Assembly: GCF_000016185.1 (NCBI RefSeq)
Contig: NC_011420.2
Location: 3,139,001-3,203,000 of the forward strand
Reading direction: 5' to 3'
Origin: Rhodospirillum centenum SW
GTDB taxonomy: Bacteria; Pseudomonadota; Alphaproteobacteria; Azospirillales; Azospirillaceae
DNA: 64,000 nucleotides
Under the pieces are notes generated by a model. The model did no database searches and had not been told where the DNA came from. It was given only the letters and a program-made list of their open reading frames with translations. The position numbers and the translations under genes are program-made. Shown in pieces: positions 1 to 10,594 of this stretch (within the stretch, counting starts at the first letter, position 1; each line of letters opens with the position of its first letter).

Positions 1-1
1 G

Positions 2-910
2 CGCTACCTGAAGGACGACCGCCAGCTTGAGGACTACCTGATCGCCCAGGGCACGGACGACGTGACCTTCACGCTGGGCGACGGCACCACCCGCAGCGGC
101 GACGATCTGCGCGCCCTGGTGGAACAGGCCCGCGTCGCCCGCCACGCCCTGACCACCCTGGCCCGCAAGGCCGGCAGCCGCGAGGTGGTGGAACAGGCGG
201 CGCTCAGCGGGGCGCTGTCGTCCCGCCTGCTGGACAACCCCGACCTCGCCCGCACCCTGGCGGAGGAGGTGGCCCGCCGCCTCAACGACCTCGCCGTCCG
301 GCAGGCCGCGGCGGCGCTCCAGGCGTCCGGCGGCCCCGCACCGGAGGGCGACGGCAGCCCCGGCAGCGCCAGCGCAGCCGGCGCCACCGGAACCGGCACC
401 GCCAGCACGGGCGGCGTGCCGGCCGGCGGCTGGACGGCGGAACTGATCGAGGACGGCCCGCACGGGGTGGGCGGCTATGTGCTGGCCCGCCGCCGCCGCG
501 GCGTCACCCACCGCCATGTGCTGGACGTCGATCTGCTGAAGAGTGTGGAGGCCCGCCGGCTGGACGGCATGGCCGAGGCGCTGCGCGCCGTCTACGACAC
601 GCCGGGCGTGCTGACCCACCGGGTGAAGCGGCTGGCCGCCGTGGCCGGCCCGGCCGGCCTGATGGACGCGGTGATCGAACAGGGCCGCGCCGGCCTCGCC
701 ATCCAGCGCTACAAGGGGCTGGGCGAGATGAACCCGGACCAGCTCTGGGAAACCACCCTGGACCCGGCCAACCGCACCCTGCTCCAGGTCAAGGTCTCCC
801 ACGCCGACGAGGCCGAGGAGGTCTTCAGCACCCTGATGGGCGACCTCGTCGAACCCCGCCGCGACTTCATCCAGGAGAACGCGCTGAAGGTGGCGAACCT
901 GGACGTGTGA
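2..910 (+). CDS. gyrB: DNA gyrase subunit B, C-terminal part
   Basis: This frame is open from the window edge, so the gene starts outside. The product is the B subunit of DNA gyrase, the ATPase and TOPRIM partner of GyrA in negative supercoiling. The visible part is the C-terminal third. It includes the conserved block [19 protein letters not shown] (codons around 710-770) and the following TLLQVKV segment, and it ends in the family-typical region about 40 residues later. An Ala/Gly/Pro-rich stretch (about 310-430) sits before the conserved C-terminal block and probably marks the variable linker seen in alphaproteobacterial GyrB. The next gene starts 270 bp downstream across a much more AT-rich spacer, so this looks like the end of the transcription unit, although no clear terminator hairpin is visible. 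Confidence 0.95.
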   Translation, partial: RYLKDDRQLEDYLIAQGTDDVTFTLGDGTTRSGDDLRALVEQARVARHALTTLARKAGSREVVEQAALSGALSSRLLDNPDLARTLAEEVARRLNDLAVRQAAAALQASGGPAPEGDGSPGSASAAGATGTGTASTGGVPAGGWTAELIEDGPHGVGGYVLARRRRGVTHRHVLDVDLLKSVEARRLDGMAEALRAVYDTPGVLTHRVKRLAAVAGPAGLMDAVIEQGRAGLAIQRYKGLGEMNPDQLWETTLDPANRTLLQVKVSHADEAEEVFSTLMGDLVEPRRDFIQENALKVANLDV

Positions 911-1180
911 GGGGGCTGTGGTATTGCCTGACATACTGCTTCGGACGATCGATTAAATTCGTAGGATTGGAGCGGGATGCCCAGGAGAACATTCATGCTC
1001 TCATCTTGATAAGCTAATACTTTAATGGTGGTTTCTTAAGATGGAGCGGAGTTGGTTCGATGTTGTGGCATGTGTGACTTCAGTCGGAATCATGGTCGCT
1101 GATAATCAATCTATTGTTTTTAAGTCCTGGCGACGGACGACAATGGCAACTCTGTTGGAGTTCGAGGACTGCGCGTCCGC

Positions 1181-3361
1181 ATGCGGAAACTCGCCATACG
1201 TCTGCTCGAAAGGCTCGTTGCTCGCCTGAAGGCTGAGCCCAAGCGATCCGATTCTGGGAACGCGCGAGCACCCTTTCCGAGGGTCGAGATGCAGGTCGAC
1301 CGTCCGATCCGAACAGGCGACGAAGATTTGTTCGATCGGCGTAGCTTCGCGGAGCGCATTGCGGACGTGATCGCTTCACGGTCCGACCCGTCATCGCTCG
1401 TGATTGGTGTCTACGGCCCCTGGGGCGATGGCAAGACATCGACCCTGAACATGATCCGTGCGCGCCTCTCCTCAAGGTCAGACATCGTCCAAATCAACTA
1501 CAATCCATGGCAGTTCAGCGCGGATCGGGACCGCATCGCGCACAGCTTCTGGAATATGCTCGTCGCGGCTTTGCAGGAGATTCTAGTCGACATTGACAAG
1601 GCCGGGGAGGCGGTCAGCACCTTGGCATCGTTCGTTCCCGTGTACGGTGAAACCCTCTCGAAGGCGGTGGACAAGCACCTCACCCGCGACCTCGAGCAGG
1701 TAAGGCGGGGTGTCTCAGACAAGTTGGAGGTCTCGGACAGGCGGATCGTCGTTTTCATCGACGACATCGACAGGCTGGAGCGAGCGGAAGTCCAGGCCCT
1801 CTTCCGCCTTGTCAAGCTGTCGGGCGACTTTCCCAAGGTCACCTACGTGCTGGCGTTCGACGACAAGATGGTCGCCGCCTCGATTGGCGAAGCCTACGGG
1901 AATGGCGATGTCGCGTCGGGCCGTCGTTTTCTCGAGAAGATCGTGCAGGTTCCGCTCCATCTACCTCCGGCGGACCGCAACGCGCTCAGGGAGATGATGT
2001 TCAAGACCTGCGGCCGCGTGCTGGAGGACGCAGGCATCGTTTTGCCCTCAGAGGAGGGGGGCCGCATTGCGACGGCCATTACCATGGCTCTGATGAGCTT
2101 CGTGAAGACACCGCGCATGGCGAAGCTGTTCGACAACGCGCTCACCTTCGCGATACCGGTCCTGAAGGGAGAGGTACATGTAGGCGACCAGATACTGATT
2201 GAAGCAGTCCGGGTCTTTATACCTAATCTTTATGAGTTCATTCGCGACAATCAGGACATTTTTCTTTCCGAAAGCAACGACCGAAACAAGGAAGGCCGGA
2301 AGAACCGTCTTCAAAAAGCTATGGAAGAGTTGAACCTTCCGGAACGCGACATTGAACAGTTGAGCCGCCATCTCCTGGAAGTGCTGTTCCCGCAGCTTTC
2401 AGGATGGGGCCATGGCAGCCAATGGCAGGTGAGGAGGGCGCGCGAGCAGCGGGTGTGCTCTCCCGACCACTTCCGTCGCTACTTCACCTACGCCGTACCC
2501 CGGGGCGACATCGCTGATGCAATGATCGACGGGATCATAGATGATGCAGCACAAGGGGGGGCCATCCAGGACTCTCTCCTGACCGCGATCCGCAACGGAG
2601 CTACTGCAATCTTTATCCGGAAGCTGAGGCATCGTGAGGAAGTCCTTGCCATAGAAGCAGTTCCCTCACTGGTTCGTGCCGTGACGGCAGCCTCCACCGA
2701 GATACGGATCATACTGACCACTTTCATGGGAGACTTCGAGTTCAGGCAAGCTGCCATCCTTGTTTCGCAACTGTTGGCTCGTTTGCCTCCGGACGACCAG
2801 GATGCACTCCTGATCGAGATCGCCGAGGGACCCTGCCTACTCTTCCCCGTTTATGTGCTAGAACGGTCGCTGCCGGACGGGGGTGAGGGCGGATGGTTGA
2901 CGCATGACCGCCAAGTCCCGGCACTCGCCATTCTCCACAAGAGAACGATCTCGGCGGCACGGGAGGGACGGCTTGAGGAGGCTACGAAGGACTGGATGGG
3001 CGTCGTCTTCGGCCATCTGAGACGCAATCTCGACCCCGATGCTTTGAACACTTTCCGTCTGGAGCTTTCGGAGTGGGTGGCGGCGGACTCGTCGGCTCCG
3101 GTTGCGCTGCTGCGGGCCTATGCGCCTTTTAGTGATCGAGGGCCGGGTGACTTCGAAGAGGATAACTACAGAGTTCTGACGTCTATCGTCGACGGAAACC
3201 TCTTTCTTAGTGAGTTGAAAAAAGCTCTTGGAGATGAAATCGATGTCACTGAATACGTCAGAAAATGGGACGCTGCCGGAATCGTAGTCGACCGAAGGCT
3301 TGCCATGCAGTTTTCCTATTGGCATCATCGAGCTAATATTTTGGCTAGCGGTGATGACTAA
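1181..3361 (+). CDS. KAP family P-loop NTPase
   Basis: A 726-residue protein of the KAP P-loop NTPase family, known from animal Kidins220/ARMS and from bacterial genes such as PifA of F plasmids, which excludes phage T7. Walker A is GPWGDGKTS (about residue 78) and Walker B is the hydrophobic run ending FIDDIDRL (about 190). The family N-terminal signature DRPIRTGDEDLFDRRSFAERIA sits just before the P-loop. I see no convincing transmembrane insertion between the Walker motifs, so it is probably cytosolic. The C-terminal half is helical and not recognised. The ATG at 1181 gives the longest form; an ATG at 1289 begins right at the conserved core and is an alternative. Base composition is clearly lower in GC than the neighbours and both flanks are AT-rich, which suggests horizontal acquisition. 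A phage-exclusion role is inference only. Confidence 0.85.
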   Translation: MRKLAIRLLERLVARLKAEPKRSDSGNARAPFPRVEMQVDRPIRTGDEDLFDRRSFAERIADVIASRSDPSSLVIGVYGPWGDGKTSTLNMIRARLSSRSDIVQINYNPWQFSADRDRIAHSFWNMLVAALQEILVDIDKAGEAVSTLASFVPVYGETLSKAVDKHLTRDLEQVRRGVSDKLEVSDRRIVVFIDDIDRLERAEVQALFRLVKLSGDFPKVTYVLAFDDKMVAASIGEAYGNGDVASGRRFLEKIVQVPLHLPPADRNALREMMFKTCGRVLEDAGIVLPSEEGGRIATAITMALMSFVKTPRMAKLFDNALTFAIPVLKGEVHVGDQILIEAVRVFIPNLYEFIRDNQDIFLSESNDRNKEGRKNRLQKAMEELNLPERDIEQLSRHLLEVLFPQLSGWGHGSQWQVRRAREQRVCSPDHFRRYFTYAVPRGDIADAMIDGIIDDAAQGGAIQDSLLTAIRNGATAIFIRKLRHREEVLAIEAVPSLVRAVTAASTEIRIILTTFMGDFEFRQAAILVSQLLARLPPDDQDALLIEIAEGPCLLFPVYVLERSLPDGGEGGWLTHDRQVPALAILHKRTISAAREGRLEEATKDWMGVVFGHLRRNLDPDALNTFRLELSEWVAADSSAPVALLRAYAPFSDRGPGDFEEDNYRVLTSIVDGNLFLSELKKALGDEIDVTEYVRKWDAAGIVVDRRLAMQFSYWHHRANILASGDD

Positions 3362-3883
3362 GCATGCTTGGTTGGATGGCTAGGCTAATTTAGATCGAAC
3401 TCGGCGCCTCGCCGCACGTCGCCGCCTGACCGGCCCGTCGGGCCGGCTGCCGATCCGCCTTCCCGCCTGATCCCCCCCTTTCTGCGTTCTGTTCCGCGGG
3501 CGGGTGCCCCCTTGGGCATCTCCCGGCGCTCTGTTCCGTCGGCCGTCGTCGGGGCGGAGTCCTCCGGTGCCGCATGAGCCGGTCGCCATGCCTGAAACAT
3601 CAGGCCCGGTCGGCTGCGCTCCTGTGCGCCTTGGGCAGGGCTTGTTAACAAGTTATCAATAATTAATCGCTAATACATAATATTCACATGGCCAATTATT
3701 AGCATACTAATGAATGTTAGAATGCTCATTGCGTGGAAATGCGCGCCCTGAATTGGGGCAGCGCGCTGTTTTATCTCGTCAACGATGGTCGTTTATTGAA
3801 GTTCGGCATTTTCTTCGAATTCGCCTGCATTCTAAGCTCGTTCCAGGTGATCGCTTCCTGGTCACCGGAATGGAGGAATGCCC
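3362..3883. other. Intergenic spacer, GC-rich then AT-rich, with possible promoter
   Basis: No gene is visible between the KAP gene and the chemotaxis receptor. The first 280 bp are GC-rich and open on the minus strand in several frames without recognisable protein sequence. The stretch 3641-3740 is strikingly AT-rich and begins with the perfect palindrome CTTGTTAACAAG (3641-3652). A weak sigma-70-like pair, TTATCA (3653-3658) and CATAAT (3676-3681) spaced 17 bp, could serve the receptor gene about 200 bp downstream. Confidence 0.4.
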
Positions 3884-5566
3884 ATGCCACGTCTGGTCGA
3901 TATATCCATACGCGTCCGAATCTTCGCCGCTTTCGGGCTGGTCCTGCTGGTGACCCTGGCTCTCGGCGGGTTCGGGCTGGCTCAGCTCAGCACGATCAGC
4001 CGGGCGGCTGACGTGGTGGCGGGCAACTCGCTGCCCTCGGTGGTCGGCAGCAACGGCATCCTCAAGGGGGTGCTCAACTACCGCCGCCATCAGGCGGCGA
4101 TGCTGCTGAACACCGACCCGGAGGTCATTGCCGAGCGCAAGGAGCTTCTGGCCAGCCAGATCACGGAGATCGCCGCCGGCCGACAGGCCTACGAGGCCCT
4201 GATCACCAGCGAACGGGAGGCGTTCGGGAAGTTCGACCGGGCCTGGGCCCGGTTCCTGCCGATGGCGGCGGAGATCGAGACGCTGCTGCGCGACGGCAAG
4301 CGCGCCGAACTGCTGGCGATCTACAACGGGCCGTCCCGCATCGCCATCGAAGAAGCCATCACGGCCCTGGAAGAGGCGGTCGGGATCAACGAACGCGACG
4401 GCAAGGACGCGGGCGTCATGATCGTCAACGCGACCGGCAGCGCCATGGCCGGCACCATCATCGCCCTGATCATCGCCGCCGGTCTTGCCGTGGCCGCGGG
4501 CCTCACGACCGTCGCCACCGTGGCCGGGCCGACGCTGCGCCTGACCGACACGATGAACCGGCTCAGCCGCCGTGAGCTGACGGCGGCCGTGGACGGCACC
4601 GACCGCAAGGACGAGATCGGCGCCATGGCCCGCGCCGTGCAGGTCTTCAAGGACGGGCTGATCGAGGCCGAGCGCCTGAGCGCCGCCCAGAAGGCGGAGG
4701 AGAAGGCCAAGGCCGCCCGCGCCGCGCGGGTGGATTCCCTCGTCCAGGCCTTCGACGGCACCTCCAGCGAATCGCTGCGCGCCGTCTCCGCCGCCGCCAC
4801 CGAACTGGACGCCACCGCCCAGAGCATGGCCGCCATCGCCGAGGAGACCAGCCGTCAGGCCACGTCCGCCGCCTCGGCCGCGGAGCAGACCACGGCCAAC
4901 GTGCAGACCGTCGCCGCGGCGACGGAGGAGATGGCCTCCTCCATCCAGGAGATCAACCGGCAGGTCAACCGTGCCAAGGGCGTGGCCCAGCGGGCCGCGC
5001 AGAGCGTGCAGGAAACGAACGTCACGGTCGAGGGCCTGACCGCCGCGACGCAGAAGATCGGCGAGGTCGTGACCCTGATCCAGGCGATCGCGGCGCAGAC
5101 CAACCTGCTGGCGCTGAACGCCACCATCGAGGCCGCCCGCGCCGGCGAAGCGGGCAAGGGCTTCGCCGTCGTCGCCAGCGAGGTGAAGAACCTCGCCGGC
5201 CAGACCGCCAAGGCGACGGAGGAGATCGCCGCCCAGATCTCCGCCGTGCAGAAGGTGTCGGCCGAGACCTCCACCGCGATCCAGGCGATCGGCACCATCA
5301 TCGAGGAGGTCAACGGCATCTCCGCCACCATCGCCGCGGCGATGGAGCAGCAGGGCGCCTCGACCAACGAGATCAGCCGCAACGTGACCCAGGCCGCGGC
5401 CGGCACGCAGGAGGTGTCCGCCAACATCGGTCAGGTGACGCAGGTGACCGGCCAGGCCGGCGCCGCCGCCACCCAGGTGCTGGGCGCCGCCGGCGACCTG
5501 GCCCGGCAGTCCGAATCCCTCAAGCAGGAGGTCGAACGCTTCCTCGCCGCCATCAAGGCCGCCTGA
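3884..5566 (+). CDS. Methyl-accepting chemotaxis protein
   Basis: A transmembrane chemoreceptor of about 560 residues that would signal to CheA/CheW. The order is a short cytoplasmic start, TM1 (about residues 10-30), a periplasmic helical-bundle sensor of the 4HB type (30-185), TM2 (about 185-210, rich in Ala/Ile), a HAMP linker and the long cytoplasmic coiled coil. The signalling hairpin is unmistakable: [20 protein letters not shown] followed by [15 protein letters not shown]. No CheR-binding pentapeptide is present at the C-terminus, which ends in [13 protein letters not shown] at 3872-3876 is 7 bases from the ATG at 3884 but only one base from the ATG at 3878, so I chose 3884. It is a single gene with no che genes next to it. 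The ligand is unknown. Confidence 0.95.
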   Translation: MPRLVDISIRVRIFAAFGLVLLVTLALGGFGLAQLSTISRAADVVAGNSLPSVVGSNGILKGVLNYRRHQAAMLLNTDPEVIAERKELLASQITEIAAGRQAYEALITSEREAFGKFDRAWARFLPMAAEIETLLRDGKRAELLAIYNGPSRIAIEEAITALEEAVGINERDGKDAGVMIVNATGSAMAGTIIALIIAAGLAVAAGLTTVATVAGPTLRLTDTMNRLSRRELTAAVDGTDRKDEIGAMARAVQVFKDGLIEAERLSAAQKAEEKAKAARAARVDSLVQAFDGTSSESLRAVSAAATELDATAQSMAAIAEETSRQATSAASAAEQTTANVQTVAAATEEMASSIQEINRQVNRAKGVAQRAAQSVQETNVTVEGLTAATQKIGEVVTLIQAIAAQTNLLALNATIEAARAGEAGKGFAVVASEVKNLAGQTAKATEEIAAQISAVQKVSAETSTAIQAIGTIIEEVNGISATIAAAMEQQGASTNEISRNVTQAAAGTQEVSANIGQVTQVTGQAGAAATQVLGAAGDLARQSESLKQEVERFLAAIKAA

Positions 5567-5715
5567 TCCCGGCTGGCGGCCCCCCGCGGCACCGTTCCGG
5601 CGCCGCGGGGGAGTCCGCCGCCCGGGCCGGCGGCACAAAGCGGCACAAACAGGCCCCTCCGCGGTTGAGAGTGGCGCCGGCCCTGCCGGCGGGCCAGACG
5701 ACCACGGGGTCTTCC

Positions 5716-6231
5716 ATGAGCATGACGGTCAACGGCGTCAGCGTAAGCCTGCCCGACGATCCGCGCGTCTCCCTGCTCGATCTGCTGCGCGACCATCTCG
5801 GGCTTTCCGGGACCAAGAAGGGCTGCGACCAGGGGGCCTGCGGCGCCTGCACCGTGCTGGCGGACGGGGAGCGCATCCTCTCCTGCCTTGCGCTGGCGGT
5901 TCAGTATGCGGACCGCTCGATCACGACGATCGAGGGGCTGGGAACGCCCGACGCGCTCCACCCGCTCCAGCGGGCCTTCATCGAACAGGACGGATTCCAG
6001 TGCGGCTACTGCACGCCGGGCCAGATCTGCTCGGCGGTGGGGATGCTCGACGAGCTGCGCCGCGGGGTGCCCAGCCATGTGACCGCGGACCTCGCGGCCG
6101 ACAGGATCGCGCCCACTCCCGAGGAACTGCGTGAGCGGATGAGCGGCAACCTGTGCCGCTGCGGCGCGCACAACGGGATCATCGCCGCCATCGCTGCCAT
6201 CGCCGGAACCGTCGCGGAGGCCGCGGAATGA
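5716..6231 (+). CDS. Molybdenum hydroxylase, 2Fe-2S subunit
   Basis: Small iron-sulfur subunit of a xanthine oxidase-family enzyme, passing electrons from the Mo centre to FAD. The plant-type ferredoxin cluster motif is [12 protein letters not shown] with a later Cys in ILSCLA. The second cluster motif is [10 protein letters not shown] followed by [12 protein letters not shown]. At 171 residues it has the normal family length. The start at 5716 ([12 protein letters not shown]) is preferred because the upstream extension shows no homology-like sequence. No Tat signal is present, unlike E. coli PaoA/YagT, so the complex may be cytoplasmic or depend on a partner for export. The gene overlaps the next by ATGA, marking the start of a three-gene operon in the order YagT-YagS-YagR. 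Confidence 0.93.
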   Translation: MSMTVNGVSVSLPDDPRVSLLDLLRDHLGLSGTKKGCDQGACGACTVLADGERILSCLALAVQYADRSITTIEGLGTPDALHPLQRAFIEQDGFQCGYCTPGQICSAVGMLDELRRGVPSHVTADLAADRIAPTPEELRERMSGNLCRCGAHNGIIAAIAAIAGTVAEAAE

Positions 6232-7214
6232 CCCCCTTCGACTATGCCCGTGCCGCCGATGCGGCGGACGCCGTGCGCCGTGGCGCCGCGCCCGGCGCGG
6301 CGTATCTCGGCGGCGGCACCAACCTCGTCGATCTGATGCGCGAGACGGTGGAACGCCCGGCGGTGCTGGTCGATGTGACCGGCCTGTCCCGCGGGATCGA
6401 CGCGCTGCCCGACGGGGGGCTGCGGATCGGGGCGGCGGCGCGCAACACCGCGGTGGCGGAACACCGGCTGGTGCGCACGCACTACCCGGTTCTGGCGCGC
6501 GCCATCCTCTCCGGCGCCAGCGCCCAGATCCGCACCATGGCGACGGTGGGCGGCAACCTGCTGCAACGCCCGCGCTGTCCCTGCTTCTACGACACGGCCG
6601 GGTCGCGCTGTAACAGGCGCCTGCCGGGCCAGGGCTGCGACGCGATCGACGGCTTCACCCGCGGCCATGCGATCCTGGGGGCCTCGGACGCCTGCGTCGC
6701 GGTGCATCCCTCGGACATGGCCGTCGCGCTTGCGGCCCTCGATGCGACCGTTCTCCTGGACGGCGCGGCCGGGTCGCGCAGCCTGCCGCTGACGGCGCTG
6801 CACCGGCTTCCCGGCGACCGGCCGGACATCGAGACCGTGCTCCACCCCGGCGAGCTGATCACTGCGGTGGAGCTGCCGCCCCCGCTCCCCGGCGGACGCT
6901 CGGCCTACCGCAAGGTCCGCGACCGGGCCAGCTTCGCCTTCGCCCTGGTTTCGGTCGCGGCCGTGCTGACCGTGGAGGCGGGGCAGGTGCGGGAGGTGCG
7001 GCTTGCCCTCGGCGGGGTCGCCCCCCGGCCATGGCGCGCCTGGCGGGCGGAACAGGCCCTGCGCGGGCAGCCGGCGACCGCGGCCGCGTTCCGCGCGGCG
7101 GCGGATGCCGAACTCGCCGACGCCAAGGCCCTGAAGGACAACGGCTTCAAGATCGAACTGGCGCGGCGGATGATCGTCGCGGCGCTCGCAGAGCTTGCGG
7201 GAGAGGCGCCATGA
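6228..7214 (+). CDS. Molybdenum hydroxylase, FAD-binding subunit with extra Fe-S motif
   Basis: Medium subunit of the same oxidoreductase. The FAD-binding motif [12 protein letters not shown] lies near residue 25 and [14 protein letters not shown] near residue 110. The segment with Cys residues in RCPCFYD, then RCNRR and GQGC, is the insertion that carries a 4Fe-4S cluster in the E. coli PaoB/YagS type and in 4-hydroxybenzoyl-CoA reductase. This separates the enzyme from ordinary xanthine dehydrogenases. The C-terminal CO-dehydrogenase flavoprotein domain follows, ending in LAELAGEAP. The start at 6228 overlaps the upstream stop, and the stop overlaps the downstream start in the same way, so translation is probably coupled. 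The PaoABC-like assignment suggests an aromatic aldehyde substrate, which is inference. Confidence 0.93.
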   Translation: MTPFDYARAADAADAVRRGAAPGAAYLGGGTNLVDLMRETVERPAVLVDVTGLSRGIDALPDGGLRIGAAARNTAVAEHRLVRTHYPVLARAILSGASAQIRTMATVGGNLLQRPRCPCFYDTAGSRCNRRLPGQGCDAIDGFTRGHAILGASDACVAVHPSDMAVALAALDATVLLDGAAGSRSLPLTALHRLPGDRPDIETVLHPGELITAVELPPPLPGGRSAYRKVRDRASFAFALVSVAAVLTVEAGQVREVRLALGGVAPRPWRAWRAEQALRGQPATAAAFRAAADAELADAKALKDNGFKIELARRMIVAALAELAGEAP

Positions 7215-9505
7215 GCATGACCGACGGCACCGGACCGGCGGGCGGGGCGGTCGCCCCCGTGTCCGATACCTCCTCCGACCCGCTCCTGCGCCCGCGCCGG
7301 CACGGCCATGTCGGCAGGCCCCTCGCGCGGATCGACGGTCCGCTGAAGGTGGCCGGGCAGGCGCCCTTCGCGGCGGAGATCCCGATGGCGGGCATGCTCC
7401 ATGCCGCGCTCGTCTGCAGCACCGTCGCCCGCGGCCGCATCGCCGCCCTCGACACCGGCGCGGCCGAAGCGGCCCCCGGCGTCGTCGCGGTGATGACGCA
7501 CCGGACCTGCCCGCGGTTGAGCCCGCCGCCGGTCTTCCTCTCCGCGCCCAAGGCAGGGGCCGGGGACGACCTGCCGGTGATGCAGGACGACCGCGTGCGC
7601 TGGAACGGCCAGCCGGTCGCCGTCGTCCTCGCCGCGACGCACGAGCAGGCGGCCCATGCGGCATCGCTGGTCCGTGTCCGCTACGACATCGAGCCGGCGC
7701 TGACATGCTTCGAGGAAGCCCGGGCGCGGGGCACCCGCCCGGGTGAATTCATGGGCGAGCCCCTGCATGTGGCGGTCGGCGATGCCGATGCCGCCCTGGC
7801 GGCGGCCCCCGTCAGCGTGGATGTCGTCTACCGGACGCCGCGGCACAACCACAATGCGATCGAACCCCACGCGGTCACCTGCGCCTGGCAGGGCGACACG
7901 CTGCGCCTCCATGACGCCTCGCAGATGGTGGCGCACGCGGCCTGGTCCATCGCCCGCATGTTCGGGATCGACGAGGCGCAGGTCGTCGTCACCTCGCCCT
8001 TCGTCGGTGGCGGGTTCGGCGGCAAGTGCCTCTGGCAGCACCAGATCCTCGCCGCCGCCGCGGCCCGGCTGGTCGGCCGCCCGGTGCGGCTGGTGCTGAC
8101 GCGCGAGCAGGTCTACCGCATCGTCGGCGGCCGCTCCCCGACCGAACAGCGGGTGGCGCTGGGGGCCGGCCGCGACGGCCGGCTGACCGCGCTGATCCAT
8201 GAGGGGACGACGCCGAAGACGGCCTTCAACGTGATGCCGGAACCGTTCATCCTGCCGACCCGCAGCGCCTATGCGACCCCGGCGATGAGGCTCGACGTGC
8301 AGACCGTCGAGCTGGACATGCTGAGCAACACCTTCATGCGCGCGCCGGGCGAATCCGTCGGCACCGTCGCGCTGGAAGGGGCGATGGACGAACTGGCCGA
8401 GGCGCTCGGCATCGACCCGGTCGAACTGCGCCTCCGCAACGAGCCGGAGACGGACCCGGTATCGGGGCTGCCCTTCTCGTCCCGCCATATCGTCCAGGCC
8501 TGGCGGGCGGGGGCGGAGCGGTTCGGGTGGGACCGGCGCAACCCGGTGCCGGGTGTGACCCGCGACGGGGACTGGCTGGTCGGCATGGGCTGCGCCATGG
8601 CGACCTATCCCTATTACCGCATGCCGGGCGGGGCGGCGCGGCTCACGCTCACCCGCGACGGCCGCGCGGTGGTCGAGATCGCGGCGCACGAGATGGGCAT
8701 GGGCACCGCGACCGTCCACACCCAGATCGCCGCCGAACGGCTGGGCCTGCCGCCGGAGGCGGTGACCTTTGCCTATGGCGATTCCACCCTGCCGGGGGTG
8801 GTGCTGGCCGGCGGCTCGCAGCAGACGGCCGCCATCGCTGCGTCGGTGATCGCGGTGCACCGTGCCCTGGTGGCCGAGCTTCTCACCCTGGCCGGCAACG
8901 ATTCCCCCCTTGCGGGGCTGGGTCCGGACGAGGTCGGCAGCCGCGACGGGGGCCTGTGCGCGCTCGCCGGGCCCGGCCGGTACGAGAGCTACGCCTCCAT
9001 CCTCGGGCGCGCCCTGCGCGACAGCGTGCGCGTCCAGGCGTCCGCCCCGGAGCCGCAGGAGACCCGGGAGCGGTCGATGCACAGCCACGGCGCGATGTTC
9101 TGCGAGGTCCGCGTCCATGCGGTGACGGGCGAGCCGCGGGTCAGCCGCTTCCTGGGCTCGTTCGACTGCGGCCGCATCCTCAATCCCAGGACGGCCGCCA
9201 GCCAGTTCCGCGGCGGCATCATCATGGGGCTGGGGCTTGCCCTGATGGAAGAGACGCGGTTCGACGGGCGCACGGGCCGGGTGATGAACCCCAGCCTCGC
9301 CGAGTACCACATCCCGGTGCATCTGGACGTGCCGGAGATCGACGTGATCTGGACCGACATCCCCGACCCGCACGCCCCTCTGGGCGCCCGGGGGATCGGG
9401 GAGATGGGCATCACCGGCACCGGCGCTGCCGTCGCCAACGCCGTCTACAACGCCACCGGCCGCCGCATCCGCGACCTGCCGGTCACGCTCGACAGGCTGA
9501 TGTGA
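7211..9505 (+). CDS. Molybdenum hydroxylase, molybdopterin-binding catalytic subunit
   Basis: Large catalytic subunit of about 765 residues. Conserved features in order are [17 protein letters not shown] near the N-terminus, the cofactor motif [11 protein letters not shown] (about residue 270), the arginine loop [20 protein letters not shown] (about 375), the GGSQQTA segment (about 535) and the C-terminal [19 protein letters not shown], whose Glu is the expected catalytic base. The true start is the ATG at 7211 overlapping the upstream stop, not the longer open frame. No accessory XdhC/MocA-type chaperone lies next to it, although PaoABC-type enzymes usually need one (PaoD), so it must be encoded elsewhere. 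It converges on the HNH endonuclease gene, with about 85 bp between them. Confidence 0.93.
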   Translation: MSMTDGTGPAGGAVAPVSDTSSDPLLRPRRHGHVGRPLARIDGPLKVAGQAPFAAEIPMAGMLHAALVCSTVARGRIAALDTGAAEAAPGVVAVMTHRTCPRLSPPPVFLSAPKAGAGDDLPVMQDDRVRWNGQPVAVVLAATHEQAAHAASLVRVRYDIEPALTCFEEARARGTRPGEFMGEPLHVAVGDADAALAAAPVSVDVVYRTPRHNHNAIEPHAVTCAWQGDTLRLHDASQMVAHAAWSIARMFGIDEAQVVVTSPFVGGGFGGKCLWQHQILAAAAARLVGRPVRLVLTREQVYRIVGGRSPTEQRVALGAGRDGRLTALIHEGTTPKTAFNVMPEPFILPTRSAYATPAMRLDVQTVELDMLSNTFMRAPGESVGTVALEGAMDELAEALGIDPVELRLRNEPETDPVSGLPFSSRHIVQAWRAGAERFGWDRRNPVPGVTRDGDWLVGMGCAMATYPYYRMPGGAARLTLTRDGRAVVEIAAHEMGMGTATVHTQIAAERLGLPPEAVTFAYGDSTLPGVVLAGGSQQTAAIAASVIAVHRALVAELLTLAGNDSPLAGLGPDEVGSRDGGLCALAGPGRYESYASILGRALRDSVRVQASAPEPQETRERSMHSHGAMFCEVRVHAVTGEPRVSRFLGSFDCGRILNPRTAASQFRGGIIMGLGLALMEETRFDGRTGRVMNPSLAEYHIPVHLDVPEIDVIWTDIPDPHAPLGARGIGEMGITGTGAAVANAVYNATGRRIRDLPVTLDRLM

Positions 9506-9591
9506 TCCCCTACTCATCGGGACGGCACCGGCTTCCTCTGTGTTCCTGCGTGTGCTGGAACGGACGTTTCCGTCCTGGACTGGCGCGATCC

Positions 9592-10509
9592 TCACCCCTT
9601 GAACACATTCTCCCGGTGCCATTTCAGGAACTGGGGATGCGGTCGTTGGTCGCCGCGCTCGGGCAGCAGCAGCTTGCCGGTGGGCAGGAACAGGCGGCGG
9701 GCGCTGTCCGGAACATGACGCTCGGCGACAAGCAGCGAGTGGTCGTCCGCAGCCGAGATCAGGCCTCGGTCGAACATCCAATGGACGGTGGCCGACAGGG
9801 CCAGCCCGTTGCGCGGGCTGTCCGGCCCGTCGGCGGCGACAGGGCGGATATGGGCCGCCTGCACCTCCGACCGGCCGCCGCCGTTGATCAGGCGCAGCCC
9901 CGTGACGGCGCAGGTCTCATGGTAGGCGGACTTGATGGCGGCGGCAAAGGCGGCGTCGCGCACCGGACGGGTGCTCAACCGCTCCACGATCGGGCGCTCG
10001 AAGGTCGCCGGTTCGTCGGCGAACTGGAACGGGGCCACCGATGTCGTCGGATCGGCAGCCAAGCCGGCCGGTTCGGGCAGGTCCAGGAGCCTTGCCATCC
10101 CGGCGTTCAGGATCTCCAGGTACTCGGCGTCGGAGAGGCGACGCACCGCCCGGCCGAACGCCCCCTTGTTCGTCTGTCCGTCATCCCGCCGCAAGGCGGT
10201 TTCGTAGTAGTGCTCCCCCTCCCGGAACGGCACGGGCCGGGGCAAGGGCAGGTAGTCGCGCACGAAGGCGTAGAAATGGTCGGGCAAGGACGGGTCCGGC
10301 ACGATCTGCGTGACCTGTGCCGTAGCGAAATAGGATTGACGGCCGCCACGGCTGGACAATTCCCCGCTGGTCCGACGGGGTTCATAATAGATGATCCAGT
10401 CGCCGACTGCCGCTTCCGCCACATTCAAGTATGCACGGGGGAAGTGATACCGGAATTCTGGCAGGTCATCGTAGGTCGGATCGACCTTGGTCGTGAAGAC
10501 GGCTTTCAT
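9592..10509 (-). CDS. HNH endonuclease with N-terminal reader-like domain
   Basis: A protein of about 305 residues resembling the predicted restriction endonucleases of COG3440. The C-terminal nuclease half carries ETCAVTGLRL, the HNH histidine in VQAAHIRPV, then NGLALSATVHWMFDRGL with the Asn and second His. The N-terminal 130 residues (VFTTKVDPTYDD, DWIIYYEPRR, YFATAQVTQIVPD) look like a compact PUA/EVE-type fold, which in related proteins reads modified bases. This suggests a modification-dependent restriction enzyme, but the fold guess is mine. The start is the ATG at 10509, because homology-like sequence begins there. It is a single gene with no methyltransferase beside it, consistent with a type IV-like stand-alone enzyme. 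Confidence 0.8.
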   Translation of the reverse strand: MKAVFTTKVDPTYDDLPEFRYHFPRAYLNVAEAAVGDWIIYYEPRRTSGELSSRGGRQSYFATAQVTQIVPDPSLPDHFYAFVRDYLPLPRPVPFREGEHYYETALRRDDGQTNKGAFGRAVRRLSDAEYLEILNAGMARLLDLPEPAGLAADPTTSVAPFQFADEPATFERPIVERLSTRPVRDAAFAAAIKSAYHETCAVTGLRLINGGGRSEVQAAHIRPVAADGPDSPRNGLALSATVHWMFDRGLISAADDHSLLVAERHVPDSARRLFLPTGKLLLPERGDQRPHPQFLKWHRENVFKG

Positions 10510-10594
10510 TCCGGATAGGGGCGCGACAGTCGGATACCGGAACAACGATAGCCGACGACCGCCCCATCATCCATAGGCCGTCATGTCCCTTCCC

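Noticed and set aside
1041-1229. 62-codon plus-strand frame before the KAP gene
   Set aside because: Overlaps the KAP start in another frame and shows no protein-like features.
3779-5638. Long minus-strand frame opposite the first chemoreceptor
   Set aside because: Gly/Asp/Leu-rich shadow of the receptor coiled coil.
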